Assembly: GCF_012396605.1 (NCBI RefSeq) | Contig: NZ_JAAXPW010000031.1 | Coordinates: 1 to 36,080 of the forward strand | Length of the DNA: 36,080 nt | Direction: 5' to 3' | Source: Ureibacillus thermosphaericus | GTDB lineage: Bacteria > Bacillota > Bacilli > Bacillales_A > Planococcaceae | Shown here: piece after piece, positions 1 through 8,141 of the stretch | How positions within the stretch are numbered: position 1 is the first letter of the stretch | How the letters are laid out: every line of letters starts with the position of its first letter | Position numbers and translations under genes: made by a program | Notes under the pieces: model-generated | Told to the model about the DNA's origin: nothing | Database searches by the model: none | What the model saw: only the letters and a program-made list of their open reading frames with translations

Positions 1-122
1 TTTGCCTCCAGCTTCCTTCAGATTCCGCGTCACCACGGACACCCTTGCTCTTGGCTAACCTCTACTTCTGTCTTCGGGGTTCGGGACTTACACCCTATAG
101 TTCATGTACATGCCGGGCGCAC
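1..122 (-). mobile_element. Group IIC intron, 5' end (partial, runs off window)
   Basis: Read on the minus strand, the element starts at 122 with GTGCGCCCGGCATG, the conserved 5' end of bacterial class C group II introns, and continues through the domain I phrases AGGGTGTAAGTCCCGAAC, GGGTGTCCGTGGTGACGCGG and AATCTGAAGGAAGC. The rest, including any maturase gene, lies left of position 1. It sits directly behind the fadF terminator hairpin in the sense direction, the usual target of class C introns. The same 122 bases recur at 34197-34318, identical except for a patch at 45-54. Family assignment is by recalled consensus; I see only domain I here. Confidence 0.85.
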
Positions 123-125
123 GAA

Positions 126-156
126 AAGTAGTGCAAATACACGATTTGCACTACTT
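126..156 (-). terminator. fadF intrinsic terminator, interrupted by the intron
   Basis: A 13-bp perfect inverted repeat (AAGTAGTGCAAAT / ATTTGCACTACTT, 5-base loop) lies 10 bases after the fadF stop. On the minus strand it should be followed by a T tract, but only TTTTC remains before the intron 5' end at 122. The intron therefore entered the U tract, as class C introns typically do. Confidence 0.85.
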
Positions 157-165
157 CAAACTTTT

Positions 166-2316
166 TTACTGTACTTCTACAGTTTCTTCTTGTGATGATT
201 CATCCGATTCGATTTCTTTTGCTCTTTCTCCGAAGACAGATCGTTCTAACAATTCACACACATCATATGTTCCGATTTTGTCTTCCACTTCTTTTGCTTT
301 CGTACCGTCTGTAAGCATCGTTAAGCAGTATGGACAGCCTGCAGAAATCACAGATGCATTTGTCGCTAATGCTTGTTCTGTACGAGCAACGTTAATGCGA
401 TTTCCAACACGGTCTTCCATCCACATTAATCCACCGCCTGCACCGCAGCACATTGCTGTTTCACGGTTGCGTTCCATCTCTACTAATTTCACGCCAGGAA
501 TTGCTTTTAAAATTTCACGTGGCGCATCATATACGTTGTTATAGCGTCCTAAATAGCAGGAATCGTGGAATACGATTGTTTCATCCACACGGTGGTTCAA
601 TACAAGCTTGCCTTCCTCAATGAGCTTGTATAACAATTCCGTATGGTGATAAACTTCCCCTTCCCATCCGAAATCTTTATATTCATTTTTGAAGATGTTG
701 TATGCGTGTGGATCGATTGTTACAATCTTTTTCACGCCATATTTCTCGAACTCTTGAATGTTTCCTTGAGCTAGTTCTTGGAATAAAAACTCGTTTCCAA
801 GACGTCTCGGTGTATCACCAGAGTTTTTCTCCTTATTTCCTAAAATCGCAAATTTAACACCCGCTGCATTTAATAATCTAGCGAAAGACATCGCGATTTT
901 TTGTGAACGGTTATCGAATGAACCCATGGAACCTACCCAGAATAAATATTCGAAGCCTTCTTCAGATTTCATTGCTTCTTTTACTGTTGGAATGTGAACA
1001 GTTGAATCTGAGTCACGCCAGTTCTCTCTTTCTTTACGGTTAAGCCCCCATGGATTTCCTTGGCGCTCAATATTATTTAACGCTCGTTGTGCATCAGGAT
1101 TAATTTTTCCTTCTGTCATCGTTAAATAACGGCGTAAATCGATAATTTTATCAACATGCTCATTCATTACTGGACATTGATCTTCACAATTTCGGCAAGT
1201 TGTACAAGCCCAAATCTCTTCTTCTGTAATAATATCACCAATTAATGATGGAGAATAAATATCTTCAATGACCGCACCTTCAGCACCTGCCGCCATTGCC
1301 AGTTGATTACCTTTCGTTTTATTCCAAACTAACGTTGGCACCCAAGGTTTTTTCTTTGTCACAACGGCACCAGTATACGTTAAATGGTCACGTAGTTTAA
1401 CAATTAAATCCATTGGCGATAACATTTTTCCAGTGCCGGATGCTGGACACATATTTGTACAACGTCCGCATTCTACACAAGAATATAAGTCTAACAATTG
1501 GATTCTTGTAAAATCTTCAATTTTTCCAACACCAAATGATTCTGCTTCTTCATCCTCGAAGTCGATTTTGCGCAAGCGACCAGCTTTTCCTGCTCTTTTG
1601 AAGAAAAGACCAATCGTAACAAATACTTCGTGGAATTGTTTAGATTGGGGTACAAATACGAGGAATGTGAACACCGCTAACATATGTACCCACCAAAATA
1701 CATTAAATAGCACATTTGCAACTACCGGGCTTAAGCCGCCAAAAAGGAATGCAAATATACCTGAAAATGGAGCAATGACAAAATTCGGCTCATTTTCATG
1801 TGCAACCGTTTCAAAACCTAGAGCAAGGAAAATAGAAAGACATAGTGTAATTAACGCAATATATACAAAAGCCGCTTTCTTATCTCTTTTCCATTGTAAA
1901 CGTGTTAGCTTTTCACCATAACGGCGATAAGCTGCATAAACAAGAGCACATAACATTAAAAACATCGTCCACTCTTGCATAAAAGTGAAGAATGGATGAA
2001 GAGCTCCTAACGGAAATGTATATCCTGGAATAAATCCTTTGATGATTAATTCAATTAATCCTAATTGAATAATAAAAAATGCATAAAACAAAATAAGGTG
2101 CATTACACCACTTTTACGATCTTTGAACAATTTGTTTTGTCCAAGAACGTTAATCCAAAAATTCTCAAATCGCTCTTTGAAACTGATTTCCAACTCTTCT
2201 TTTTTACCAAGTTTAATATATTCTAATCTTGTTTTCACTGAATAAACAAACAGATAAACTGCATACAGAACAACGGCTATAAATAATAACCCGTTCACTA
2301 GCAAAAAACCATTCAT
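166..2316 (-). CDS. fadF: FadF-type membrane-bound (Fe-S) oxidoreductase
   Basis: Heterodisulfide-reductase-like protein of the Bacillus FadF (YwjF) family, thought to accept electrons from electron-transfer flavoprotein during fatty-acid beta-oxidation and pass them to the membrane quinone pool. The N-terminal ~245 residues hold several hydrophobic helices (about 1-25, 72-95, 108-132, 150-172, 185-235). Two 4Fe-4S motifs follow, CVECGRCTNMCP (about 280-291) and CTTCRNCEDQCP (about 371-382). The C-terminal half carries the two CCG-domain signatures (HDSCYLGRYN, and ETAMCCGAGGG with AGCPYCLTML). The start at 2316 (716 aa) follows AAGGGGG with 7-base spacing; an ATG 12 codons upstream has no such site. 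It is monocistronic, with a FadR-like operator in its promoter. The symbol rests on domain order and synteny. Confidence 0.92.
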   Translation of the reverse strand: MNGFLLVNGLLFIAVVLYAVYLFVYSVKTRLEYIKLGKKEELEISFKERFENFWINVLGQNKLFKDRKSGVMHLILFYAFFIIQLGLIELIIKGFIPGYTFPLGALHPFFTFMQEWTMFLMLCALVYAAYRRYGEKLTRLQWKRDKKAAFVYIALITLCLSIFLALGFETVAHENEPNFVIAPFSGIFAFLFGGLSPVVANVLFNVFWWVHMLAVFTFLVFVPQSKQFHEVFVTIGLFFKRAGKAGRLRKIDFEDEEAESFGVGKIEDFTRIQLLDLYSCVECGRCTNMCPASGTGKMLSPMDLIVKLRDHLTYTGAVVTKKKPWVPTLVWNKTKGNQLAMAAGAEGAVIEDIYSPSLIGDIITEEEIWACTTCRNCEDQCPVMNEHVDKIIDLRRYLTMTEGKINPDAQRALNNIERQGNPWGLNRKERENWRDSDSTVHIPTVKEAMKSEEGFEYLFWVGSMGSFDNRSQKIAMSFARLLNAAGVKFAILGNKEKNSGDTPRRLGNEFLFQELAQGNIQEFEKYGVKKIVTIDPHAYNIFKNEYKDFGWEGEVYHHTELLYKLIEEGKLVLNHRVDETIVFHDSCYLGRYNNVYDAPREILKAIPGVKLVEMERNRETAMCCGAGGGLMWMEDRVGNRINVARTEQALATNASVISAGCPYCLTMLTDGTKAKEVEDKIGTYDVCELLERSVFGERAKEIESDESSQEETVEVQ

Positions 2317-2364
2317 ATCTAATCCCCCTTGTTTGTCATGTGAACACAACAATTTATATCATTC

Positions 2365-2393
2365 ATTTTAATTATGAATGAGCATTCAGTCAA
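2365..2393 (-). promoter_or_regulatory. fadF promoter with FadR-like operator
   Basis: On the minus strand, -35 TTGACT (2388-2393), a 17-base spacer and -10 TAAAAT (2365-2370). The spacer and the -35 edge contain TGAATGAGCATTCAGTCA (2375-2392, written on the plus strand). It matches the B. subtilis FadR box TGAATGA-N4-TCATTCA with one mismatch. A repressor bound there would block polymerase, fitting induction of fadF by long-chain acyl-CoA. The operator is inferred from consensus only. Confidence 0.75.
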
Positions 2394-2521
2394 CAACTAT
2401 TCGAAAATTTCTAAATTTTTAGCTGGTTGAACTAGAATACTATATTTACTAAATATGATATATAATTTTACACAATTAAAAAAGTAGAAATTTTTACAAA
2501 AATATTGCCTAAAATACAAAA

Positions 2522-2556
2522 ATCCAAGCGCAACATAAAAAATTTCACACTTGGAT
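2522..2556 (-). terminator. Terminator of the cobalamin operon
   Basis: Inverted repeat ATCCAAG / CTTGGAT with a 21-base loop, 41 bases past the pduO stop. It is followed by T-rich sequence on the minus strand (TTTTTGTATTTT) and by eight Ts on the plus strand, so it could act both ways. The 2400-2520 stretch beyond it is AT-rich with no gene. Confidence 0.6.
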
Positions 2557-2596
2557 TTTTTTTACTATAGCAAATTCAATATTTTAATATACAGTA

Positions 2597-3157
2597 TTAT
2601 CTAAATACATCGCCGCCTCGAATATATTCCACATCTTTTACATTCAAGCGATAATTCACGGCACGAGCAGCAACAAAGAAATAATCTGAAAGACGATTTA
2701 AATATTTTTGAATTACTCCTGGGACATCTTCTACTTCATTCATCAGCGTAACAACCTGTCGCTCTGCGCGTCTTGTCACCGTTCGAGCAATATGGAGTGT
2801 TGCTGCTGCCGGTGATCCGCCTGGCAAAATAAATCGTTTAATTGGTGGCACTTCCTCAGAAAGTACATCAATACGTTTTTCTAACGCCTCTACGGAAGCT
2901 TCCTGCAATTTGTATTTTCTTTCTTTCATGACATTTGCTAAATCCCCACCGCAATCAAAAAGTTCGTGTTGGATTGTTTCAAGATCCTTCAGAATATCTT
3001 GAAATTTATTTGGATCTAATTCCGTTACAGCTTTACCAATAAATGAATTCAATTCATCGATTGTTCCATACGCTTCCACACGAACGTGATCTTTACTAAC
3101 TCGACCACCAATTAAACTCGTTTTCCCTTGATCCCCTGTTTTTGTATAAATTTTCAT
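2597..3157 (-). CDS. pduO: PduO-type cob(I)alamin adenosyltransferase
   Basis: ATP:cob(I)alamin adenosyltransferase (EC 2.5.1.17), the YvqK family of B. subtilis. It transfers the 5'-deoxyadenosyl group of ATP to reduced cobalamin in the cytoplasm to make coenzyme B12. The 186 residues cover the whole PduO fold: an N-terminal YTKTGDQGKTSL nucleotide-binding strand, VEAYGTIDELNSFIG (about 27-41), the PGG loop, RTVTRRAER (about 125-133) and NRLSDYFF near the C-terminus. It starts 4 bases inside the upstream cbiZ-fusion gene (ATGA overlap), so the two are translationally coupled. Ordered behind the BtuC and BtuD-CbiZ genes, it completes import, salvage and adenosylation of corrinoids. Confidence 0.93.
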   Translation of the reverse strand: MKIYTKTGDQGKTSLIGGRVSKDHVRVEAYGTIDELNSFIGKAVTELDPNKFQDILKDLETIQHELFDCGGDLANVMKERKYKLQEASVEALEKRIDVLSEEVPPIKRFILPGGSPAAATLHIARTVTRRAERQVVTLMNEVEDVPGVIQKYLNRLSDYFFVAARAVNYRLNVKDVEYIRGGDVFR

Positions 3158-4620
3158 CGTTCCATCTCCCTTTTATAAATTTGAATGGCTTCCACCGTTG
3201 CTTCATAAACCCCTTTGCCAATCATTTTCCCTACTTCTGTAAGAGGACCGGCATATTGCATAAATTCTCCTTGTTGCGTCGCAGCAACTAGCAGGCTATC
3301 AGTCGGTGTACCAGTGGCAATGGTATTTGATAATTTATCCATAACCTTTTCTGTTTGTAGTGCCTTCGATTTGGCTTCTGTTGCAGTCATCATCCCTTGC
3401 ACGAAAGCCTCTTCGGACAGCTTTCCATTGATAATTACCCATGTATTGATTGTCCCAATGGTTTGATATGCTGTTCGTTCATAGGCATGAGATACATCGA
3501 TAGCTCCGCCAATTCCAGCTGTGACAATGACAATAAGGCTGCCAAAAGGTGCAAGATATTCTTTCATCACCGCTTTTTTCGTATCGACCGCCGTCATCAT
3601 TCCTACTGTATTCGTTGGTGAAAAGCCCTTTTCAATTATATATTGCAAAAATTCAGTTTTCACATTTTCTATATCATATTCTTGTGGAACTGTTCGATTG
3701 ATGAATGTTGCATACCATCCTAAACCTGCATTATGAACCGCTGATGACAACACTTTTAAAGGAAATTCAGCAATAAAGGCAATGTAATCCTCTCCCTTTT
3801 GTATATTGGATAAGGAAACGGATTTTTCCTTTCTCTGCTCTTCAAAATCTGGGAGAATTGCCATTTGCGGTTTCGGTTGCTCAGGATGGGCTTGCGTTGA
3901 AATACGTGCTTCATATACATCCATGATTTGCTGCTCAATAATCACTTCATGAGGCTCACCGTATGCTTTTACGCTCCCAGCCTCCATGAGCAATAAATGA
4001 TCGCAATATAGGGAGGCTAAATTGATATCATGAAATACCGATACAACGGTTAAACCATGTTCCGTCACTTCTTTACGTATCATATCTAAAATTTGTTTTT
4101 GGTGTGCAATATCTAAATAGTTTGTCGGTTCATCTAACAATAGAAGCTCAGAGGATTGGGCTAAAGCCTGGGCAATAAACACCCGTTGCCTCTCTCCACC
4201 GGATAAAAATTCTAAATTGGTATCCTGATATTTTAGTACGTCCGTCAGTTCCATAGCTTTTATAACCGCTTCTTCATCTTCTTCCGACCAACTTGAGAAA
4301 AATCCAGATTGGTGTGGATAACGGCCTATTTCAACGGTTTCCCGAACGGTTGTAGAAAATGTATTGCTTTGCATTTGCGGCAAAACGGTCATTTTTTTTG
4401 CTAATTGACGAGGATTCAGCTTTTCAATAGGTATCCCGTCAATTAAAACTTTTCCTGAAGTTGGTTTTAATATGCCGCTAATCATTTTAATCAAGGTGGA
4501 CTTCCCACATCCGTTCGGACCTAATATGCCGAGGAACTCTCCTTTATTTACCAAAAAAGAGATATCCCGAACGATTGGGGTTTGATGATAGCCACCAGAA
4601 ATCTGTTCTACCTTTAGCAC
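3154..4620 (-). CDS. yvrA: BtuD-CbiZ fusion: corrinoid ABC ATPase plus adenosylcobinamide amidohydrolase
   Basis: Two-domain protein of 488 residues. Residues 1 to about 260 are an ABC ATPase of the iron/B12 class: Walker A GPNGCGKST, signature LSGGERQR, Walker B LLLLDEPT and a switch histidine in VFHDIN. After a linker (about 260-290), the C-terminal ~195 residues match CbiZ (NAGLGWYATFINR, VTAGIGGAIDVS, MTATEAKSKAL). CbiZ removes the aminopropanol side chain from adenosylcobinamide, letting the cell rebuild B12 from foreign corrinoids. The same fusion is known as B. subtilis YvrA. I chose the GTG at 4620, 6 bases after GGGGGG and 13 bases past the btuC stop; an upstream ATG at 4728 lies inside btuC and lacks a site. 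The domain assignment is strong, the enzymatic role is inferred from the family. Confidence 0.9.
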   Translation of the reverse strand: MLKVEQISGGYHQTPIVRDISFLVNKGEFLGILGPNGCGKSTLIKMISGILKPTSGKVLIDGIPIEKLNPRQLAKKMTVLPQMQSNTFSTTVRETVEIGRYPHQSGFFSSWSEEDEEAVIKAMELTDVLKYQDTNLEFLSGGERQRVFIAQALAQSSELLLLDEPTNYLDIAHQKQILDMIRKEVTEHGLTVVSVFHDINLASLYCDHLLLMEAGSVKAYGEPHEVIIEQQIMDVYEARISTQAHPEQPKPQMAILPDFEEQRKEKSVSLSNIQKGEDYIAFIAEFPLKVLSSAVHNAGLGWYATFINRTVPQEYDIENVKTEFLQYIIEKGFSPTNTVGMMTAVDTKKAVMKEYLAPFGSLIVIVTAGIGGAIDVSHAYERTAYQTIGTINTWVIINGKLSEEAFVQGMMTATEAKSKALQTEKVMDKLSNTIATGTPTDSLLVAATQQGEFMQYAGPLTEVGKMIGKGVYEATVEAIQIYKREMER

Positions 4621-4633
4621 CAATATCCCCCCC

Positions 4634-5626
4634 TTACTTGCGGCGTTGTTTATAGAAAATATAAGCAAATACAGGTGCGCCGATAAATGCCGTAATGACC
4701 CCAATCGGCAATTCTTCTGGTGCAACAATGGTACGGGATATTAAATCACAAATGATTAATAAACTCGCTCCGTTCATAAAAGATAATGGCAGTAAATGAC
4801 GATGATCTGTTCCCCAAACCATTCTTGTCATGTGAGGGACAACTAAACCAACAAAACCAATTGTTCCTGAAACGCTGACCGCAGCTCCCGTTAATACAGA
4901 TCCACCAATTAAAATGGCGTACTTGCTTCGCTTTACATTGACTCCTAAAGCAGTAGCCCGGTCATCTCCGTACATCATCACATTTAATTCTCTTCGATTC
5001 AGCCACAAAATAAAAGAGCCAATCAGCAAGAACGGAAATAATATATTAACGTAAGACCACCCTCGCATCGCCACACTTCCAAGAAGCCAGCCTACAATGG
5101 GCTTTAATTCTTCATGGGATAATGCAGTTAATAAAGAAATGCAAGATGCTAAAAAGGAGCTAAAAATCACTCCTGTTAAAATAAGCGTCTCCATTTTCAA
5201 TGATCGGTCGATGAGGCGGGCAAAAATAAGTACAGTAATTAATGTAATAAAGGCTCCTAACATCCCGAAAATTGCAATAGTATAGGAGCCAATAAAAGGA
5301 ATTGAAATACCAAAAAAAATGGTGGATATAGCCCCGACAGAAGCCCCTGATGAAACGCCAATCGTGTATGGATCAGCCAACGGATTTCGCAGCAATCCTT
5401 GAAAGGCTGCACCTGCGATGGCAAGAGATGCTCCAACAAACCCAGCTAATATAACGCGAGGCATGCGAATATTCCATAAAATACTAAATGCTCTCGGATT
5501 GATTTCTTCATTCCATAAAGATGATAATGGAATATCAACAGAACCGATTGATACCCCAAACCAAAAGCTTATAAGTAATAGAAAAATAGAGGAGCTGTAA
5601 GCGAGTAATAATTTTTTCTTCATCAT
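4634..5626 (-). CDS. btuC: BtuC-type vitamin B12 ABC permease (FecCD family)
   Basis: Integral membrane subunit of a type II ABC importer, 330 residues, the usual FecCD length, with about ten hydrophobic segments. Family phrases are visible: RMPRVILAGFVGASLAIAG, GLLRNPLADPYTIGVSSGAS (about 75-94), GFVGLVVPHMTRM and the C-terminal GAPVFAYIFYKQRR. Two adjacent ATGs begin it; the first follows AGAGG by 5 bases. It is the first gene of the btuC / btuD-cbiZ / pduO operon. No substrate-binding lipoprotein (BtuF, YvrC in B. subtilis) lies upstream, so binding must depend on a gene elsewhere. The B12 assignment rests on the CbiZ and PduO neighbours; on its own the protein could equally carry a siderophore. 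Confidence 0.88.
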   Translation of the reverse strand: MMKKKLLLAYSSSIFLLLISFWFGVSIGSVDIPLSSLWNEEINPRAFSILWNIRMPRVILAGFVGASLAIAGAAFQGLLRNPLADPYTIGVSSGASVGAISTIFFGISIPFIGSYTIAIFGMLGAFITLITVLIFARLIDRSLKMETLILTGVIFSSFLASCISLLTALSHEELKPIVGWLLGSVAMRGWSYVNILFPFLLIGSFILWLNRRELNVMMYGDDRATALGVNVKRSKYAILIGGSVLTGAAVSVSGTIGFVGLVVPHMTRMVWGTDHRHLLPLSFMNGASLLIICDLISRTIVAPEELPIGVITAFIGAPVFAYIFYKQRRK

Positions 5627-5704
5627 CTATCCTCTACCCCTCTAAAATATGTATAGTAAGTTTCCATACGTCCTCCAATTGATTCGTATCAACTTTTGAA
5701 AAAT

Positions 5705-5781
5705 AAAAAAACTCCCGCCATAAAACGAGAAACAGATAGCCTACATGCGTACCTTTCTCCCTCGAAGATTGTGCACTCTTC
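5705..5781 (-). promoter_or_regulatory. Structured leader of btuC, unassigned
   Basis: On the minus strand the leader holds a small hairpin (GAAGA / TCTTC, 5764-5781), then GGGAGAAAGG, then a weak terminator-like stem (TCTCG at 5726-5730 with CGGGA at 5713-5717) and a 7-base T tract. GAGAAA (5754-5759) can instead pair with TTTCTC (5727-5732), which would break the terminator stem. This is the logic of an attenuator or riboswitch. The conserved B12 box and GCCACTG core of cobalamin riboswitches are not visible. A TATAAT lies upstream at 5812-5817. Confidence 0.45.
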
Positions 5782-5868
5782 ACCCAGAAAATTTCATCAT
5801 AATTATTCTTAATTATAGCTTATTCTATAAGAATTATCGTACGAATTCTAAAAAACAGAAAAAGGTAC

Positions 5869-5902
5869 AAAAAAACACTCTCAAATCTTTAACATGAGAG
5901 CG
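5869..5902 (-). terminator. Terminator of the ABC transporter operon
   Basis: Minus strand CGCTCTCA / TGAGAGTG stem (one G-T pair) with a 11-base loop and seven Ts, 17 bases after the stop of the ATPase gene. Confidence 0.85.
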
Positions 5903-5918
5903 TTTCATTAAATGAAGA

Positions 5919-6674
5919 TTAAATTTCGTAATCAAAAGAACCTGGCAATACACGACGTAAAAATTGTTTTGTTCGAATCTCTTTAGGCGAAACAAAAATA
6001 TCATGTGGTGTACCTTCTTCAACAATCACACCGCCGTCCATGAAAATCACTTTATTTGCGACGTCTTTTGCAAAGCCCATCTCATGGGTAACAACAAGCA
6101 TCGTCGTACCTTCATTGGCAATCTCTTTCATCGTATTTAATACTTCCCCTACTAGTTCTGGGTCAAGAGCGGATGTTGGCTCGTCAAATAAAATAATATC
6201 CGGGTTTAAAGCGACAGCACGAGCAATTCCAACACGCTGTTGCTGCCCTCCTGATAGCTGGCTTGGATAATAGTCATATTTTTCGAATAAACCGACTTTA
6301 TCTAATGCTTTTTTCGCAATTTCTCTCGCTTCGGCTTTCGGCACTTTGCGAGCAATAACTAACCCTTCCATTACGTTTTCAATGGCCGGTTTATTGTTAA
6401 ATAAATTATAGTTTTGGAATACGAAGGCAGTTTTTTTACGTACTTGTTGCACTTCTTTTTTCGTCGCATTTTTTAAATCTACTTCTAAGTCCCCGAATCT
6501 TGCAGTTCCTTTATCTGCTCTTTCTAAAAAGTTAATGCATCTAAGCAGTGTCGTTTTCCCGGAACCACTTGGACCTAGAATGACTACAACGTCCCCTTTA
6601 TTTATCTTTAAATCTACACCTTTTAAAATCTCATTTTTACCAAAGGATTTATGAATATCTTTAATCTCTAACAT
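5919..6674 (-). CDS. Polar amino acid ABC transporter ATPase (cystine-type)
   Basis: ATP-binding subunit of a PAAT importer, 251 residues. It shows Walker [10 protein letters not shown] (about 34-42), the Q loop in FVFQNYNLF, signature LSGGQQQR, Walker [14 protein letters not shown] and switch histidine VVTHEMGFA, with the short C-terminal tail typical of GlnQ/TcyN/TcyC proteins and no regulatory domain. It is the last gene of a five-gene operon, 15 bases after the second permease, behind AGGAGG. The family includes glutamine, arginine and cystine importers and sequence alone cannot fix the substrate. The oxidoreductase at the head of the operon favours cystine or another sulfur compound, as in the B. 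subtilis TcyJKLMN cluster. Confidence 0.9.
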   Translation of the reverse strand: MLEIKDIHKSFGKNEILKGVDLKINKGDVVVILGPSGSGKTTLLRCINFLERADKGTARFGDLEVDLKNATKKEVQQVRKKTAFVFQNYNLFNNKPAIENVMEGLVIARKVPKAEAREIAKKALDKVGLFEKYDYYPSQLSGGQQQRVGIARAVALNPDIILFDEPTSALDPELVGEVLNTMKEIANEGTTMLVVTHEMGFAKDVANKVIFMDGGVIVEEGTPHDIFVSPKEIRTKQFLRRVLPGSFDYEI

Positions 6675-6689
6675 TATTTGCCTCCTTCC

Positions 6690-7394
6690 TTAAGCATTGG
6701 CAACTTTGTAACGGCTTAACCGTTTCTCTAAATACTTAAATAATTGTTCGACCGCAATACAAATAATTAAATAGACAATGAAAATATCAATATATGCTTC
6801 CAAATAGTTATAACCAAAGTTTGCTGCTACTTTTGCCTTTAATGTAATCTCTTGTAAGGAGATGGCATAACCTAATGAGGTTGCTTTAATTAAGTTTACA
6901 GTTGTATTCGCAATGTTTGGCAAGGCAGAGACAAGAGCTTGCGGAATAATAATTCTTCGATATGCTTGAGCTGTCGTTAAACCGACAGAATAGGCAGCTT
7001 CCAATTGTCCTTTTTCAACAGTCGATAAGGCCGAGCGGAATACTTCAATTAAAACGGCTGACTTGTTGAAAGCGAAAATAACGAATGCATACCATATCGG
7101 ATGAATTTTATACACTTCATAATCGATGTTATATTTTTCAAACGTCATATTTAATAGAATCGGTATAAAACTATATAAAACGAAAATTTGGATAATGATT
7201 GGCGTACCGCGAACGAATGATACATAAATTTTCGCTAGTTGATTCAGCACCGGAATTTTATTAATTCTTGTTAAAGCGAAGAAAAACCCAATCGGCAAAG
7301 CAATCGCAAGAGCAACAACAGTCACAAGCAATGCGATCGGCACGCCTGATAATGCAACGAAAAACGTATCTATTAAAAATTCTGTATTTAACAT
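6690..7394 (-). CDS. Polar amino acid ABC transporter permease 2
   Basis: Membrane subunit of the HisMQ/GlnP type, 234 residues with about five hydrophobic segments. The N-terminal part carries the PAAT signature FVRGTPIIIQIFVLY (about 63-77). The cytoplasmic EAA loop that docks on the ATPase is visible as EAAYSVGLTTAQAYRRII (about 132-149). It begins behind GGAGGTGGAG, 15 bases after the first permease, and is not a copy of it, so the pair probably form a heterodimer like TcyL/TcyM. The N-terminus lacks any fused binding domain, consistent with the separate lipoprotein in the operon. Confidence 0.9.
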   Translation of the reverse strand: MLNTEFLIDTFFVALSGVPIALLVTVVALAIALPIGFFFALTRINKIPVLNQLAKIYVSFVRGTPIIIQIFVLYSFIPILLNMTFEKYNIDYEVYKIHPIWYAFVIFAFNKSAVLIEVFRSALSTVEKGQLEAAYSVGLTTAQAYRRIIIPQALVSALPNIANTTVNLIKATSLGYAISLQEITLKAKVAANFGYNYLEAYIDIFIVYLIICIAVEQLFKYLEKRLSRYKVANA

Positions 7395-7409
7395 TTGTTA
7401 CTCCACCTC

Positions 7410-8123
7410 CTACGATGCCTTTATCGAGCGGGAACCTTTGCTGAAAGTTTTTTCAAGGAGTTCGAATATTTTTTCAATGACAATGGAAATAACCCAATAA
7501 ATCACGGCTAATGCAATGTAAATTTCTAACGCATGGGAATTAAAGTTACTTGCAATAATCAGGTTTGCTTTTCCAACAATGTCGATAAATCCAATTGTGT
7601 AAGCTAATGCCCCTTCTTGTAAAATGGCAATTAGACCGTTTCCGAAGTTAGGAAGAGCTACAACAAAAGCTTGCGGGAAAATGATGCGTCTGTATGCTTG
7701 CCATGGCGTCAGCCCAACACTTACCGCCGCCTCAAATTGTCCTTTATCAATGGATTGAATTGCGGAACGAGTCACTTCAGACATCATGGCTGCAAATTGT
7801 AATGAGAACGTAATAACGACAAAAACACCTGTATAAATATTTTGTAAATTCACATTAAACAATGAATCTGCTAAAAATGGAACACCATAGTAGACTAAAA
7901 ACAATAGAACGATGGATGGCGTACAACGCATAATCGTTGTATATCCATGGGCGATTACTTGTAGTACCCTACTTTTGCCCATTTTCATAAAAGCAAGGAC
8001 TAAGCCAAGCAATGTACCAAAGAATACGGCAAGACCCGCCACAGCAAAAGTGATTTTTAAGTATGGCAATAATTGCGGAAATGCTCCCCATAAATAGCCA
8101 ATATCAAAATACTTTTCAAACAT
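7410..8123 (-). CDS. Polar amino acid ABC transporter permease 1
   Basis: HisMQ-type membrane subunit, 237 residues from the ATG at 8123, which follows GGTGAG. An in-frame ATG six codons upstream has no ribosome site. Hydrophobic segments lie near residues 18-45, 60-85, 88-110 and 180-225. The PAAT motif TTIMRCTPSIVLLFLVYYG and the EAA loop EAAVSVGLTPWQAYRRII are clear. It is separated from the upstream lipoprotein gene by a 70-base gap holding a terminator-like hairpin, so it is probably made at lower level than the binding protein. Substrate is uncertain, as for the ATPase. Confidence 0.9.
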   Translation of the reverse strand: MFEKYFDIGYLWGAFPQLLPYLKITFAVAGLAVFFGTLLGLVLAFMKMGKSRVLQVIAHGYTTIMRCTPSIVLLFLVYYGVPFLADSLFNVNLQNIYTGVFVVITFSLQFAAMMSEVTRSAIQSIDKGQFEAAVSVGLTPWQAYRRIIFPQAFVVALPNFGNGLIAILQEGALAYTIGFIDIVGKANLIIASNFNSHALEIYIALAVIYWVISIVIEKIFELLEKTFSKGSRSIKAS

Positions 8124-8141
8124 TCTCTCACCACTTTTCAT

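Noticed and set aside
1433-1921. Open frame antisense to fadF
   Set aside because: It lies wholly inside the convincing fadF coding sequence, has no ribosome site and encodes no recognisable protein.
166-2352. Longer fadF start at 2352
   Set aside because: The extra 12 codons lack a ribosome site and would overlap the AAGGGGG that serves the ATG at 2316.
5640-5830. Cobalamin riboswitch before btuC
   Set aside because: The B12 box (AGCCAGGAGACCTGCC type) and the GCCACTG core are absent on the minus strand; only a loosely similar GTGCACAAT loop occurs. Kept as an unassigned leader.
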